Shown here: positions 63,832-64,000 of the stretch, piece after piece
Layout: the number at the start of each line of letters is the position of its first letter
Position numbering within the stretch: position 1 is the stretch's first letter
Origin: Planctomycetota bacterium
GTDB taxonomy: Bacteria > Planctomycetota > SZUA-567 > H5-PLA8
Direction of reading: 5' to 3'
Assembly (NCBI GenBank): GCA_027493525.1
Contig: JAOSKN010000001.1
Location: 1,178,001-1,242,000 of the forward strand
DNA length: 64,000 bases
The notes under the pieces: generated by a model
What the model was told of the DNA's origin: nothing
Databases searched by the model: none
The model's input: the letters and a program-made list of their open reading frames with translations, nothing else
Made by a program: the position numbers and the translations under genes

Positions 63832-63928
63832 GAACGATCTAAAGATATACACCGAGACCGCTCGGAAGTCACACGAATTTATAATTCCTCTATATAGATG
63901 AAGTTATGTACTTGCTTTAGATCCGTTC
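63832..63928. promoter_or_regulatory. Inverted pair of GAACG(G)ATCTAAAG sites before lacI
   Basis: GAACGATCTAAAG at 63832-63844 and, on the opposite strand, GAACGGATCTAAAG at 63915-63928 form an inverted pair spaced 70 bases. They flank the upstream region of the LacI gene and are candidate binding sites for it or another regulator. Confidence 0.4.
63846..63853 (-). promoter_or_regulatory. GGTGTATA upstream element, copy 5
   Basis: Minus-strand GGTGTATA, 17-29 bases before the two candidate LacI starts and in the orientation of the gene. This close position would fit a -10 element or an autoregulatory site. Confidence 0.35.
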
Positions 63929-64000
63929 TAAAAGCGAACCTTGGTAGGCAAGCCGAGCGCTCAGGTTCAGCGCTCACCCCACGCGGAAAGGCTTCCATCT

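Noticed and set aside
1..64000. tRNA, rRNA or riboswitch genes
   Set aside because: No TPsiC-type or other RNA signature was seen in the gaps examined.

Overview
The window comes from a GC-rich bacterial chromosome with short, AT-rich gaps between genes. No rRNA, tRNA or CRISPR array was seen. The gene content points to a saprophytic member of the Planctomycetota / PVC-like lineages or a neighbouring candidate phylum: many Sec-secreted beta-helix, FG-GAP/VCBS and glycosidase-like proteins, an ECF sigma factor with a Gemmata-type membrane-anchored extension, phytanoyl-CoA dioxygenase next to an AraC regulator, a DUF4954 protein and a PQQ-type propeller. The phylum is an inference from gene families, not from a marker gene.

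Layout. 1-11 kb: two secreted carbohydrate-type proteins on the minus strand, a zinc-ribbon/TM/VCBS/ASPIC protein, a PQQ-like propeller gene with a one-base frameshift, a nitrilase-family amidohydrolase, a 142-bp remnant of a second propeller gene, and a secreted protein of unknown function. 10.8-14.3 kb: a tightly coupled three-gene cluster of C39-like peptidase, RLAN/RimK-type ATP-grasp ligase and GCS2-type carboxylate-amine ligase. This is the best candidate for an uncharacterised peptide-tagging or peptide-synthesis system. 14.4-25.2 kb: a beta-CASP metallo-beta-lactamase RNase, a single-chain E1alpha-E1beta-lipoyl-E2 dehydrogenase, a Ser/Thr kinase with an FG-GAP ectodomain, and a divergent AraC / phytanoyl-CoA dioxygenase pair. 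25.4-31 kb: nagB with a ROK regulator (amino-sugar use), a DUF4954 beta-helix protein, gatC and an alpha/beta hydrolase.

31-44.7 kb, all minus strand: a 1795-residue alpha-2-macroglobulin with an intact thioester motif, a DEAD-box helicase, a 160-bp MITE-like element, and a four-gene operon of secreted proteins (three VCBS/UnbV paralogues around one jelly-roll protein). 45-49.7 kb: small membrane and secreted proteins, an ankyrin-repeat protein and a divergent RtcB. 49.9-55.6 kb: two secreted proteins and an rsmB-like methyltransferase with a one-base frameshift. 55.7-57.2 kb: a complete IS66-type element with a perfect 8-bp target duplication. 57.2-64 kb: the ECF sigma fusion, interrupted at a C7 run, then a LacI regulator with a 1187-residue DUF6067/GH123-like enzyme.

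Together the genes describe extracellular polymer use: secreted binding and lyase-like proteins, amino-sugar and LacI/ROK/AraC control, and surface sensing by kinase and sigma-factor ectodomains. Several short repeats (a GTTCCGA tandem array, dispersed ACGTRAA heptamers, a recurring GGTGTATA upstream 8-mer) lie in the intergenic gaps. Three genes carry single-base indels in C or G runs, so assembly error must be excluded before calling them broken.
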